Part shown: positions 23,801 through 38,026 of the stretch, in pieces
How the letters are laid out: the number at the start of each line of letters is the position of its first letter
Numbering within the stretch: position 1 is the first letter of the stretch
NCBI RefSeq assembly: GCF_009389715.1
Contig: NC_052399.1
Coordinates: forward strand, 17,115,646-17,179,645
Length of the DNA stretch: 64,000 nucleotides
Source: Phoenix dactylifera
Lineage: Eukaryota > Streptophyta > Magnoliopsida > Arecales > Arecaceae
Reading direction: 5' to 3'
Position numbers and translations under genes: made by a program
Notes under the pieces: model-generated
The model's database searches: none
What the model was told of the DNA's origin: nothing
The model's input: only the letters and a program-made list of their open reading frames with translations

Positions 23801-26800
23801 CGTAATTGTATTTCCCCAGCAGGAAAACAAACATTATTTAACTAACACAATGGTACTTACTGATATAAAGTAAGCCAGACAAACATGTGGAAGGGGACTG
23901 CTTGGTCCAAATATGAGTATAACACACTTTATATTGCTGTCCAGTTGAACTAGAGTCTACTGGAAAACTCTTGCTCAGATGCCATCATACCATGACTTAG
24001 CATACTTTTAACTGTTGAATGCAATCAAAATTGTTTAGGATGTACTAGAATTGAAATTGTTTAAGATGAACTAGAGACACAACAATTGTGTATAGCAAAA
24101 AAACTCAAAAATTTTCTCTAATCAGCAGACTGCAGCATCCAAAGTAATGATACGGTTATCCAAAAGCATTTTGTGTACTGAAAAAGAGAAAAAGGAGCAA
24201 CTGTAAGACTTGGCATAATCATGGGTTGCGTCAGTCAATCTTACATGCTTAAGTTTTCAAGGTCCATGTCAATGGATGAACCATGCTTTTCAATTGAAAC
24301 CTCTGATAGATGCACTGATTGAACACATTGTGCAGATGTAACTCGAACCTGATGCTGTACCTGCTCACTTTCACCAACTCCAGGAGACAGGAAGGCAGAA
24401 AAATCAGATAAAGACTTCGAATGGACATTTGGCTGATCCTTATTTGGTGTAATCTCAGAACTTCCGAAAATCTGGTCTTTCAAAGACCCAGCAGCGGTAC
24501 TCGTATGTCCATTTATGGGATGCCCATCTCGATCAGTGGAAAATAATAGCATGTCATTGTTATTATGTTCAACAAGAACTCCAGCAGGCAGCTGCATGAA
24601 AACCACATAGGTGGTGCAATTGCAATGTTAAGTGTTAAACGATTGAACAACAACAAAAAAAACAAAGTAAAATCTACTTGGAGAGCACTCACAATCATCT
24701 TAAAATCCCTCCAGGACAACTTTCTTATCTACTGAAAACCATTTAAGAACAATGCATCACCAATATCAAGGTCTTATAAACTTGAGGTGAGGCATTCTGT
24801 CCAATAACAAGTTCGACACATTTGGCATACCATAGTCACCTAATGTATTTCAGTTGCAGTCACCATATCCATACCAATGGGGCAGCAGCCATATACAGCA
24901 CAAATGGTCTCCCTCCAACAGTTCATTCCATAGGATAATATTCTTAGTAATCTATCCATCCTCATTCCTCATATTTCAACCCAACTACCTTAACATGCGA
25001 AATTTGAGAAGTACATGTTGGACTTAAAGCAATATTTAAAAACCAAAACTGGATACCCATTTAAGAATGTGAAGGCCTATTCCAGACCAATTCAACCAAT
25101 ACATATAACATGGGAACAAGGTTCGCTGTACCGGTCGGTACCGAGCGTACCGTACCCGTACCGATGGGTACCGGTATCGGTACACCAATGTCGGTACGGT
25201 CGGTACCGAGCATACCGTACCGTACCGACACTCGGTACGCCTATACTAGTGCGGCACCGGTACGGGGTTCGGTACCGGTACGGCGAACCTTGCATGGGAA
25301 CGATTGCTTTCTTCTCTCAAATGCTTCTGCTCCCTTTGGTTTATCACATGATTTTTTTTGATATTCTTACCAATTAGAAATGTTTGGATGGTTGGAATTT
25401 GGGACAATATATATTTGATTAATATATATATGAGATAGTTTAACATCATCCATCAGGTATAATCTTATTATGACTTTGGAAATAATTTAATAAGAGAAAA
25501 AAGGTAGTAAAAAGAATGAAGTGCTTGAATTATTTGTATAAATTATAGTCCAGTTCAGCCACTATTTAAGTCAAACTTATAGTCAGTTCTGATAGTCTGC
25601 TCTACTCTCAAAGACACTACCTATAATGCCATCTGAATCATGCAAACAAGAATATAGATACATATATACACAACAGACATGTGTTCATGCGCACGTGTGT
25701 ATGAGTCAGAATACATACTTTAGAGTATGTATATCTATACAAGGTCTCCATCAAAAATGTGCCAGCATACAAACTATATTAGTTTCAATCAAAAGCATTC
25801 TAAAGCTGCTTGAGTTGGCTCAGGAAATTTAGTTCAGCTCTGGTCCAGTTCCATGATTTGATCAAAATGTACAAATGTAAAGCTGAAATCCTGCTACTCT
25901 AAGGATAATTGCTTTTAAGCAGGATATCAAAACTGAGGATGCACCTACAAATTTCCTGCAAATATAATAATGCCTGAGATATATACAGCCTTGTGCAAAG
26001 TATAGAATACATAAATGGAAAATACACCAAACATGCATTACCAATTTACACAATAGTACAATACACCAGGCTAAGAGATGAGCTTTCTCCAACCATGCAA
26101 ATTATTAGATCACTTTATATAACAAAATCATTCCATTCTCTTTTTGCTACTAGCTTAAATTTCAATGGTCAAACGATTTAATAGTTTTTGTTATGATATA
26201 CTACTTACATATAGTTAATGGTCATTCTGCATTATTGGATGACACAAGTATCCTTTGATGTCAATAATTGACTGCAGTGCATATGCATGCTTTGTTTACA
26301 GCATCTCCATCTCTAATATCATCAAGTATAGGCATGTCTTAAGTTGATGCGCAACTTCTTAACAAAATGCAGTAACTTTTCTAGCAATATACCGGGCATT
26401 ACAGCCACTTGGAATCAGAAATAAACCCAATTCTTTTTAGCAAAGGAAATTTACATCCATACAGAGATAAACCAAGTGACCATAAAAGGATAAATGAGTA
26501 TTTATCTGATTCAAAGTTCATAAAGCACACCAGATACGGCATGTGATATTACTAGGTGAGCTTCATCCAACTTGGTCTAGGCACGTTTACCACCCCAGAT
26601 AAGCTAGCACATGAAGAAACTACAAAAGGTCAGCTTTTTTAATTTTACAAATCCACGATGCTGGCTTTGCTCGGCTGAATTGATCTTGCCCCAACCAATC
26701 TCAAAGCCCACATAAACTACAGATTTTTATAATTCCAAAAATATTAGTTAACTTGTCATTATATCATTACATATAAAAACAAGCCAAAACTAATCTAAGT

Positions 26801-29800
26801 CAAGCTTAACTCAGTTGCCTTGTGCAATGCAAGGAAACTGAGGCTGGGGTCATTTGCAAGCCAAAAACTTATAACATTCACTTATAACAGGCCAAGCAAG
26901 CTTTTTATTGGCATCGCAAATTCTCAAATAAAGAATTGCAAAAAACAGTGTCTGGGAAATGGTGATTGCAATCAGTAACATGTAACACTGCAGAGAAGAT
27001 AAAATACAAGTCAGGAAATACTTACTTCTGTTTCTCTAACATTAACCTCATGTTTAGTGGGGACACTGATGGCAGATGCACATTGTTCCATCTTAGCTTG
27101 AAAATTAGTGGTTTTGGATACTTTGCTTGAAATCCTGGCCTCTGTGGAAGCACTTTTATCCTTTTGATAGCTTGGAGCATGGTCCAAATTTTTTTTCTCC
27201 TCCAAACAACTTTCATGTTTCTTTTTCTGATGATTTGAAGGGGAAAAACCATCTGCCTCACTAGAGCATGAAGAAATTTTGTAAGCAACACCTTCATCAT
27301 TTATGGTATTCAAGGAGGAATGATCAGTTCTGCTTATGGAAGGTGTTGAAAATAACACACGATCCATGTCTGTCCCAGATTTCTTGTCAATTCTCCGCTC
27401 CTGCAAAGGTGACAATAATTCTCGTTGCCGTTTCTTCATAATGGAAGGTGTGCATATAAAGCTTTTGGCAGCACTTCTAAGTAAAGCATCAGGACTCTCA
27501 TCATGAGAAGGTGAATCCCATAGGCTGTATGGTGTAGAAGACATCATCAGTTGTCGAATTCCAAGGGGACTGTATGCCTGCTGAAGATCTCCAGAGGATA
27601 TAAGGTCGCAGCTGACAAATGGAATTTCCAAACTTGGAAAACGAGGAGGTTCATAAAATAGAGCTCCAGAGTCCTGATGTTCTTCAGTCTGTATAGCTGG
27701 ATTTTCATCTTGTGATGTAATTTTGCCAGTAGCATTTGGAGTTTCCGAACCCATCATTTCCATATAGCTTTGCTTTGGAGTTTCGTTTTCCTTGCCCCTG
27801 TCTGCCGGCACACAAATCTTAGACCTAGCACCACCACTAGGGGATAATAAAGAAGAGCAGCGGGAATAAGCAAAGCCACAATAGGTGCATTTAATGAGTT
27901 CTGAATCTTGAGTTCCAACAGAAATCTCTCTCATCTCAACGTCATCACTTCTATATATTGGTTTTCCATCACCTGGGCATACATAAGATGGTGGAACTAC
28001 AGTTGCCAAGCCCTGACAATATGAATTCCCCAGCATATCTGATGAATTGATTGGATACAGAGGCTGTGAGCATGAAATCAAATCCCTGTAGTCCAATGAA
28101 CTGCAAAAATCAGGTTGGGAATTTACAGATCCAGAGTTGTAATCTATATTCGTAATGCTTGGTGCAGTAAAAGGATCTTCCAAGGTAATATCTCGATGCA
28201 TTGCTGCTCCGAATAAATTATCACTGCAGCAGTCAGCTTCAGCAATCAAAATTTTATCCTGGTTACCAGATCCTAAACCAGTGTTTGTAACAGAAGTAGG
28301 CATTTCCATTCCCATGGGGTCTGGTAAAGAACCAGATCTGCTTTCATAATTTTCAACACAGTGTGCATGGTATTCTGTTTTCCTTTTTAACTCTGGTGAT
28401 TTCTGAGTGGACTCCAGCAAAGAGTTGGTCAATTCTTCTGAAATCAATTGGTTAGCCAAGTTTTTTGATACTTCAATCTCATGTACACTATGAATGGGAG
28501 CAGTTACCAAGGCTGCATCTCCACATTGTATTTCAGGGAGAACACATGCAGTTTCCTCCATGGAAGTGTAATATTCTTTGGAGCACATTGGCAACTGAGA
28601 ATCTTGCATTTCTTCTTTCTTGGCATCCTCCCTGAGTTTTATATCATCACACAATGGAACTGTATTAGCCAATTCGTAATCAGATTGAGAGTAACTGACC
28701 AAGGCTGATGATGACCCTTGACTACATTCTGATGAATACTCAACCTCTTGCTTGTCTTTAACACCACTATATTCATTGTTTTGTTGATTCACTACAGATG
28801 AAGAGATGCACTGGGCAGGATTTTCCACATGAGGCAGGCCTTGAAACTGGGCAAGAAGACCTGATGCCATATACGAGTCCAATTTCTTCTTTACAGAGCT
28901 GTTCCAATGATTTTTTATAGCATTGTCTGTCCTGATGATGCATAGCACAATGGTTTTCAATATTTACAAGAAAAAGCAGTTGAATTAAAAGAAAAAAATG
29001 TTGACATCAAAGTCCATTGAACAAAGAAAGAGTTGAGCAACAACCAATAAATATTCACAGGAACTGTCAATTAATGGACAGTAGTATCAGTATACATATC
29101 TGCACCAATGCAAAAAAAAAAAAAGTTGAACTCTTAAGATGATGATGCTAAACAAAGACTGCAGATATTAAACAAACATTGATATGTCTATGAGTGCATA
29201 AACACATTCATGCATGCAACCCACTGGACAAAAGCACAGACAAAAGAGTACACAGATACTTTCCTGCAAGGCTGCAAAAACATAAATATACACATGTATA
29301 TAAACATCAATTTATTCAGAACATATTTTACTATGGAAGTAATAAATGAATATAGTCTAATATTAATCCAGCAAACTGGCAGGAGAGGCCCTGAAAAGAA
29401 TTTGCATGGAATTTTTACAAATTTATAACATCTTAAGTAAAATCTCTACTTATTTTCTTCAATGCATGGATAAAGTTTCAGATTCACACCTGCCTGGTAA
29501 AAATTTTGTCAACTCCGCCCACTTGTTTCCGTAAATTTGATGAGCATGAATCAGTGTTATCTCCTCTTCTTGAGTCCATGCCTGCTTGTTAATGGCAGGG
29601 TTAAGATGATTGTGCCACCTAAAATGTAACTCTTTCACAATTAGTAGATCATTGATAGTGAAATGACAAATCAAAAAATCAAAAGGATTGGAGGGTCGAG
29701 AGACCAAATGTTTTTAAGTTCAAAACCTAAAGAAGATATGATGCTGAATTTTCCATATATTATTCCATAAGTAGCTGGGTAAAGAAGCTACTAAATGTCA

Positions 29801-32800
29801 TATTAAATATGTAGAAGTTTCTCACTTTAGAAGCTTGCATTGTATTTGAATCTTTATAAATCTAAGATAAGATACTGAACAAAAATTTAGAATGTAAAAA
29901 TAGTTTAACTGAGCACCATTGACAACTAACAGGCTTTAATGGATTAACAATTCACTTCAAGTATCAGAGGATCATTTCCAAAATTGCATGTAAAATCTTC
30001 AAGTGACATCAGAGGTGAATCTTAAAGGATCTGGGCATGCTCTAGTTGGTCAAAACTAAAGGTTGAATCCATGCAAAAGGCGATTCTTAATCGCCTTTTC
30101 ATGTGGTTCAACCATCACGAGAAACAAGTAACTCTTAGCCAGCAGACACCAGAAACACAACAGGTCCCTATCCATTTCTTGGGTATTTGAAGATTCTTTA
30201 AAGTGCCCACCCCTGGTGCATTCAGATCATCAGAAAATCATCACAGTAAGAATTTTTACCATATACTTCTTTTGAGAACAAGAAGTAGAAGCCTGGCTGA
30301 ATACTAGAGAGAGGACGGGACCAAACTCAGGCCTCTTATTTGAGCAGAAGAGACTTCACCAACTCAGCCAGTTGGCACCCTCTACTTTTATTTAATTATT
30401 CTTTGTTCTTTCTTTGTATACTGTCAATGATGCACCCAGAGGTTCATATTTCATCAAAAATTTGAGAAGCTCTAGAGAGGTCAACAAGCATGTCATTTCT
30501 TGGGCCCTCTGAAAATCTTCCCTGAAGGTTCTCTTTTAATGTTGTCTAATGATTGTAACATCCTGATGATAAGGAGTTAATGTAATTTCTATGAAAAACT
30601 ATGAATTGCAATATGAAGAGGTTTTTGTTTGTATCTTCCAACCTTTTAATAATTTTATGCTCTGGGTTTGTATGAAAGGGTCATCTAAACTCTCTCTTTC
30701 CCCCTCCCTCTCTCTCTATCTCTCTCACACACACTTGCTCAGGTCCATCTGTGATCATCAAGGTTTTTGGAGCCTTGCTACGCTTGGTGTCGGTTTAAGA
30801 ATCAGCCTCCTGATTTTTAACTGAAAGCAAGTCAAAGTTATATTGGGTCCACCTATCTTAGCTCCTATAGGACTACCCATGGTTAGCAAACCCTGAGATC
30901 TTCCTTTTCCTTTCCGCTAAGTCACAATTTGCGCATCATTTTCCCAACTTTAGCATGCATCTCCAGGTTGCCCCATTTTTGTTAAATTTGCTCGATTTTA
31001 CCCATTTTAAGAGAATTTGCCTACACTCATTATTTTGCTAATTTACTTGATATCGTGTCATGAGGCTATCCTGGCACAAATCATCTAATTCTACATATTT
31101 CCCATATTTAATAGTTGACTCTTTATTAATCAAGTATATTGTTTATTTGTACTATTCAGCCTATTTTCATTCCATAAAAGGGTTTTTTTGCTTGTAAATA
31201 TTTGAAATTGCATGCATATCCTCATCAATTTACTATTCCCATGTTTACCCTTACCAATTATTTCTTATTGCAAGTCTATCCTCAACATAATAGTCCGCTC
31301 AACAATGCTAGTTTAACTAGCATTTAACTAAAAAAATTTTGCATGTACACCCTCATAAATATCTAAAATTGAGTGTATAGCCTCACAAATTTATCATCTG
31401 CATGTATACTCTTATAAATTATTTCTTTTTGAACATATACTTTTACTGAGTTAAGGTTATTTTAGTTATTTCATTGTAAACAGCTTGTTTCTTCATGCTG
31501 ACTGTAAGGTAGATATACAGAGGGAAAAATTTTATAAGGATATACATGCAAGTTCAGATATCTATAAGGGACTACATTGCAAAAAGAACCCTTCATAGAA
31601 TCAATCACCATGCTGCTAGTATTAGGGTTTAAACCATCCTTTCCAGTCTGCAATGTTACTGCAAGTGGGTCAGTCCTCTACTCAGCTAACTCATGGTCAG
31701 ATAATCACCCAGAACCATACAATACTTGCTATTGGAAATGTGTACGTTTAGGGTTTTTGCTTATCTAAGGGCTTATCAAACATTTAACTAAATCTAGAAC
31801 ACCCTCTGACACAACCATGCCTCTTCCTAGTTCATGATTCTTGACTTCCATTCATTGTCATTTACCTTCAACTGACTAGACCATCTTCCCTCTTCTTTCA
31901 TGTGAATTAACACTCATCGCATGCCAAACAAACTGTGTCTCAACTCTCAATCACCTCAGGTTGATCCTCTCGGGTAAGCATTTGGCTCATTTGCCATTCA
32001 GATGACTTTGTTCCAATTATCAAGCATATAATCTTACCTTGGCTAGGGACCAAACGCCATAAGATACATGGATATTTCTTGTCTAAATTTCCACATATAT
32101 GTGATCGAAATGTGGATCATTTTCCCTTTAGACTTGTTCTTGATTCTGCTAATCAAGCTTAAAATCTTATCCTGGATGAACATCTACCTCCAACACATGG
32201 TTTGTTTATGCACTTCTATCTTCATAAGTGGACCGGCCAATCCTTGTGTTTAGCACTATATTGCTTCTCGATTTTTCCCTTTTGATCTCGTCTTTGCTGG
32301 CCCAGATAAATCAGCTAACTTCAGTACATCCCTACACCTATGGAATGGCAATCACTAAACCAGCATCATCTTAAGATGCTCATAAAAGGATCTAGCTTAC
32401 CTCCTTAAACAATCATAGAATCCATTGGTGGCAAAAAATTTCCGCCATATTTTGAGCTACTTCAGATTTTCAACTGCATTGTCAATAATGGCTCTCCTCA
32501 CATATGTTGTCCAACATGTCAAATATTTGCCCATCAGAACATCACATCTTGTTGAGTAGACTGTTATTGCCGCTAATCAACTTCTTCACCTAGAATCTTG
32601 CTGCTAGCATCGAAGTCTTGGCTCGTAGTTATTATAACCAAAGCAGTCCTTCTGAGCATTCTTCTCATCCTCCTATTTATGGGCCAATCGGCAGTGTAGC
32701 TGGAGGTTTCACACCTTAACTGGAGTATTTTGCATGTTATTTATGCGGTAAACAAATATGGCATCATGCTATATTCAATCAATGCCTCCTTAGATCCACT

Positions 32801-35800
32801 TGTTGATTTATCTTATCACACATATGAGCATCTTCAAGTTTCTAACCTATTTTCATTTGTTAATATTTATCCTTAAGCCTCTGATCAACTCCATTGAACC
32901 CAACCTAGGCCATCTCCTCTATAGGTTCTACTTGCCACAAAAGATTGATACCTATGGTTCAAATGCAAAGGGACATTAAGGGATCTGTACATGATCCAAG
33001 CTCAATAAGTAAGCAATGAGCTTACTCCATTGCCTGATTGGATAAGGTTTCAGATTAGGATACGATGAGGTAATTAGAGACTAGGGAGGATGCAAGGAAA
33101 ATTGTTGGAGTTGGGCCAGGAAGCTGAGACAAGGGAAGGAGTGGGGCAAAAGGAAACAAAAGGGGAACTGCATAAATGTGGGAAGATGGAAGTAGGCATG
33201 GGTCTACCAAAATAATCTATACTGAGGCACATAGAATCATAGTCTAGGTAGGTGCCTAGATAGCATAGAGTAACAAGGCATCAAGTGGTGAGAAGTGAAG
33301 CTAAGATTGGTGCAATGCAATGCTTATTAGTGGTGCCATTACTAGATAGGGGCCATCAAGTGGTGCTTGTTGCAAGCTTAAAGTTGCGTGGGACTTCCAA
33401 TGGTGGCACTGCTAGGTGGCATTACCAAGCAGGAGTGACTAGGGGTAAGGAGAGTTATGGGAAGGGGAGTGATGACATCTGCATGTATGTTAAAGAAACT
33501 GAATATTTGATTTGTTCAGCAGAATCGGAACTCAAAAAGAGATCTATCAAGCACAATCTTCTTGATTCAAATCCAATATGGACTGAATTTGGATAGGATT
33601 TGCAAAATATTAGCCTACATTGCCACACCATCTTGTTATACTGCAACCCTTGCATGCCTCTTTTAATGTAAAGTACTATTGCTAATTGCAGAACATATTG
33701 TACCAATATTTGATCCCTTTTAAGGTTAAGGGCAATGCTAAAGATAGATATAGTCATTTTATTGTGTTCGTCTACCAAGATACCTGTTTGCATTCTTTAG
33801 TAATGATATAGGTCTGTGAATGACATCATACATATATTCTATGTATAAAACACCATTTATGCTGTGTCTTGCTCATCTGGTGCAAGACACTGATACATGT
33901 TTATGCAAGGCTGGCACCATTATAATTTAAAAATTCTCCAATGCTTGATCCTCAAGTTCTGATAGCAATCAATTTTAGTTAAAATATATTATCAAATTAA
34001 AAAATAGATAATTGTAAGTAAAACTTTTATTAATCATCGGGTTTCTGGAGCTGTGATAGAGCAAGAGACTACGAAATCACAAAATGGAAATGATAGATGA
34101 CCTATATGAGTTCACCCGATTTTAAATGTCATACCTTTCTCGGCATTGTTTTCCAATACGTCCAGGTAATGCTTGAGCAATGGTGGACCACTTCTTTGGT
34201 CCATATGTATCGACCATTTGAATGATTTTCTCATCTTCCTGTTAAAAGAAAAAGAAAAACAATTGGCAACTTTACTTATAGACAGGTCCCATGTTTTCTA
34301 AGGAACAGTTCAAACAAATCAAAAAAAAAAGAAGCAGTGCACAAGGGACAAGTTACATAGTTATGTAGTATATGTCTAGAATGTCTTACCTCTTTTGACC
34401 ATGGTCCTTTCACAAGCTCAGGATTTAAAACCTTCTGCCACCTGTGCAAGCACTGAACATCGGTCCGATCTGGAAAGCATTCAGCTGCAAAGCAGATAGA
34501 TGAAACAGTAATAAAGCATGCTTATAAAACTTCAATATGTGAGAAGAAATAAACAGCATTTCCACATACATGCAAGATCTAACCTCTAATTGCATAAACT
34601 GAACAATGTCACTATAGGAAAAATTGTAGCATCTGCTTACTAAATTAGAAAGGTTGAGTTTTTTCAAGCAGAATAGAGTGAACTACTAAAATTTGGCAAA
34701 CAGAATAAACAAACTCAACAAGGAATAGAAAATTTCGTAATTTCCTACAAAAATAAAAATAAATAGCTTAATAGATAAAAATATTAAGAGAACAGCCTAG
34801 ATTCTCAGGATGTATCTGTTTCTCATTTACTCTAAAATTTGTAGAGAGAGAGTGATAAAAAGGTCTGTTCATTTGCTGACAAACGTCACAAGGAGCTAAA
34901 TATACCTACAACAGTGAATATATATTTTCACAGTAAGTCCAAAAAAAATGCACTTAAGCCTGAATAACTATAGGTAACAGTTTGCCATTAAAAGAATTAA
35001 AATATAATTTCTATTATATCTGAAAATGGAGGCAACTTTACGGTAAGACTTCCAAACCAGATTGCAATCAACTTGGTAGTAAAGGCTATAAGGAAGATAA
35101 AAAAAAAATATACCAGATCTATAGATAAAAAGATGGAAAAGGGCAGACTTGCAGATGGAAAATTGGTTGTTATACACTTGTTTACTCTGTACAGAACTAC
35201 AGATCCTTTTAATCATGATCTTGATGGAAGCCATGAGTGCAAAGAAAAGCACATTGAAATTTCAAAACACATCAGAAGGTCCAATGATTAATGTATTCAG
35301 TATTAACTTTGACTCCAATGCCCAAAATTTCCTAGGGATAAACTCATATAGGAAAATTAAATAAATGTGATTCTCGTATAACTGTCAAACAGACCCACAG
35401 ATAGACGTACTATGAACGAGATCGAGCATAGTGGACTGCAAGCAGAGGATAACATGTTTAAGTGAATTTGTTAAGAATTTTAAAAAATATAAAAACTTAC
35501 TTAATATACTGAAAAATAAAATTCAATATAAAAAAAAACAGAATAAATCATCTTGGCTGCTTTCATAATCTAGCATTATATATAAGTTACATCAACTTTT
35601 CATAATGAATACCTATCTTTTTCCAATTTTTCCCTCTAAACTTTTGGACAGCTCTGCACAATATTGCATCCTGCATGTATAATCAAAGCAATACAAGACA
35701 TTAATTACACAAACCCAAAAAAAACACAAGCTGTGAAAGAAACAGAAAAAGCAAAATAGCCTCTGATAGATTGGACTAAAAGATATGTCTTATCATGCCT

Positions 35801-38026
35801 AGCCAGTAAACTAGAACCGATCAGCATATGTACAAGACAACCTGGCTTCTCAGAAAAGCAATATTACATGATTAGTAACTTAAGTATGAAGAATCAGGGT
35901 AAACACAATCATAAATTTGTAGAGAACTAGCCAATCTTTTCAAACTCAAAGAAAACAGCTTCCAGACATCCAAAGATCCATAATGTAATATGTACATTCA
36001 AGGTTCGCCACATCGACCGTACCAACCGTACCGACGTACCGGTGCAGTCCGGTACCGGTACCGAACCGGCACCATACCGAAAGTGCCACAGCGCGTGGCT
36101 TTAGCCACGCGTTGTCTCCCGCGAAGAACACCCCGTATCGGTGCCAACCGAGCCGGTTCGCACCGGTACAGGCTATGAACCAATCGGTTCCGATCCAAAT
36201 TGGGTCAGAACCGATTTCAATAGTCGTACCGTACCAGTGCCTGTCGGTACCGGTACAATACGGGCTAAACCGGCCGGTAGGGGCTAAACCGACCGGTACC
36301 GGTCGGTTCAGCAGACCATGTGTACATTACTTATGAATAGAGCTGATCACGGGCCTTCTGGCCCGCCCAGCCAGGTCCGGAATTTTTCGGGCTTGGGTAT
36401 TAAAAAAAGGCCCATGGGTCAGACCTGGGCAAGAAAAGCGGCCCGACTAAAAAAATCAGACCGGGCCTAGTTGGGCCATTCTGGCCCATTACCAGATTCC
36501 AAATAAAGAAAAACAGGCCTGTCGGGTCGGGCCTATTGGGTCGGCCCGGGCTAGACGAGCCTAGAACCAGATTTATAAAGTCGGGTCGGGCCTGGACAAA
36601 AATTTAAGCCCGACAGTCGGGCCGGGCCGGGCCTGGGCATAGCCATCGGGCCTAATTTCTGTTGTAGAGCCCGACCCGGATTTTGATAAGCTCTACTTAT
36701 GAATGTGCTCATCAGAATTTTGAAAACATCTCCTGATAGACTTATGCTTGATGACAATGTGTTTAAACAAGGCAGAAACAAGAACCATTGGGCATGAAGA
36801 AGGCGGCAATTTACTTAGTAGACAAGAGGTTAAGCAGAAAAAGATCATCTGGTCCAATTATCACAACTATCACAAATCATACCATGGGGGTAGAAAATTG
36901 CTTGCTATGTAACATAGTGGGCAATCACATTTTGTATGGCTGCAGTCTACAAATTGGTTGAATAAGTTGTTAGCAATAAATTATCACAAATACTTCATAT
37001 TTTCCTCCAAATTAAGCAAAATTTGTAATTCTTTTGGATTTACAAAGTTTTGTATTGGCCTTCGGCCTCAGCCGATTTTTGCTCTAATACAAGAAAGTAG
37101 AAACCATGAGCTTGGTTACTACACTCACTAGTTAATGATATCATTGGTGGGATTTTGAAAAATCATAATCCCACATTGGGATAATTAAATAATTCACTTT
37201 AGCCAATTTAGAGGAGAATTCAAAACAAATAGATGACCGTTAAACAAGAAAAATTCTATTATAAAATTTAGAGTGGACCAAACCAAAGTCTTGAGGATCA
37301 ATTGTTGAAAATATTAGAACACTAGATGTGCACTAACATGAAAACATCTAAAAATATGATGTAAATTTCAAGGAAAACAAGCAGAATGTACATCATAACT
37401 TTTCCCTGGAGCCAGATCATAGAAAGCAAGAAGCATATTAGGAAAAGGTTGATCTTCCATGATGGTACACAAGAATCAGAGTTCTGTAGCCTCAACATTT
37501 TCAATCTACATAATGCAGAATGCAACAAAACATCCCTATGATCACAATTCCTTCTACCATTTATATAACTGCTTAGCTTAATGTCCAAACACAATGACTC
37601 TTAGGATCACATCAGGATGTACAATACAAACACCTAAATTACCTCTTCAGGTGTCCACTGCCCTTTGGTTGAGCGGCGCGTTGGACCAGTGGTCCTCCTG
37701 CAAAACAATCCAATTTATGCATTAGCTGGATCTTCCTCTGCAATAACCTGCTATCAATCATTTTCTATCATCCCAACAAATCTAAATCAGTGGACCAATT
37801 AACTGGGATATACCATACTTCAAACCCTCGACCATCAAAGCATGGAACTCAAGTCAGAGTTTCCAGATATGGAAAGGAAGATAACCCAGGTCTCAAACGC
37901 ATTAAGGACTTACCCATGCAATGGACGCTGTCTTTGAATCTCATCACTACTCCCATCCTGAACAGCAGTAGAAGAAGATGCAGAAGTTTCACCTTTCTTA
38001 GCACTCTTTCCCTTGTCACTTGCCAT
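20858..38026 (-). CDS. R1R2R3-type MYB transcription factor (MYB3R)
   Basis: MYB3R proteins bind MSA elements (core AACGG) and control G2/M genes such as B-type cyclins and KNOLLE. Eleven exons (38026-37914, 37697-37643, 35670-35613, 34484-34390, 34238-34135, 29618-29490, 28931-27026, 24591-24245, 22895-22778, 22373-22134, 20992-20858) join in phase to 1,099 residues. Three MYB repeats lie at about residues 48-200: R1 with KGQWTPEED to RWQKVLNPE, R2 with KGPWSKEEDEKI to RERWHNHLNP, R3 with KQAWTQEEEITL to NHWNSSVKKKLDSY. The 635-codon exon 7 holds the conserved TPSIMKKRQRELLSPLQERR region. Many Ser/Thr-Pro sites suit CDK phosphorylation. Downstream, SAWKSPWFMNSLLPG and the C-terminus SSPSSYLLKGCR match the long activator-like (MYB3R1/4) kind. 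The 4.5-kb intron between R2 and R3 exons and its neighbours are loaded with transposons. Complete and apparently intact; the activator class is inferred. Confidence 0.95.
25117..25292. mobile_element. CAAGGTTCGC MITE, copy A (hAT-like, 176 bp)
   Basis: The ends are perfect 10-bp inverted repeats (CAAGGTTCGC and GCGAACCTTG), flanked by the perfect 8-bp duplication CATGGGAA (25109-25116 and 25293-25300). The interior is almost entirely GGTACCG-type self-complementary words. It sits in a MYB3R intron between exons 7 and 8. The 8-bp target duplication suggests hAT. Confidence 0.87.
30275..30385 (-). mobile_element. Degenerate tRNA-headed SINE
   Basis: Read on the minus strand, GGTGCCAACTGGCTGAGTTGG contains a good box A (TGGCTGAGTTGG). 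About 40 bases on, a decayed box B (GAGTTTGGTCC) follows. The distance fits a tRNA-derived SINE head. The 3' tail and target duplication are not clear. It lies in the large MYB3R intron. It is not a functional tRNA gene. Confidence 0.5.
31850..33000 (+). mobile_element. Ty1/Copia retrotransposon fossil (gag part)
   Basis: Short blocks across this stretch resemble plant Copia gag in the expected order, ending in a zinc-knuckle-like block near 32730-32790. It is old and heavily broken, with many interruptions. No LTRs, protease, integrase or reverse transcriptase were recognised nearby. It lies inside a MYB3R intron. The limits are approximate and the identification is tentative. Confidence 0.4.
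35999..36320. mobile_element. CAAGGTTCGC MITE, copy B (322 bp)
   Basis: It starts CAAGGTTCGCC and ends GCAGACCATG, a decayed inverted match, with the perfect 8-bp duplication TGTACATT at 35991-35998 and 36321-36328. The interior again is GGTACCG-rich, with an extra central segment that copy A lacks. It lies in a MYB3R intron (between exons 2 and 3), ten bases from another insertion. Confidence 0.82.
36338..36695. mobile_element. Non-autonomous hAT MITE rich in GGCCCG (358 bp)
   Basis: It begins TAGAGCTGATCACGGGC and ends GTTTTGATAAGCTCTA-like sequence (TTTTGATAAGCTCTA), imperfect inverted repeats. The 8-bp duplication CTTATGAA is perfect at 36330-36337 and 36696-36703. The body is dominated by GGCCCG/CGGGCC words able to fold back. 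It has no coding capacity. Confidence 0.87.

Noticed and set aside
25015-25377. Open frames in the GGTACCG region (Arg/Tyr/Val repeats)
   Set aside because: Explained by the MITE at 25117-25292.
33285-33596. 103-codon plus-strand frame in the large MYB3R intron
   Set aside because: No recognised domain; AT-rich intronic sequence next to retroelement remains.
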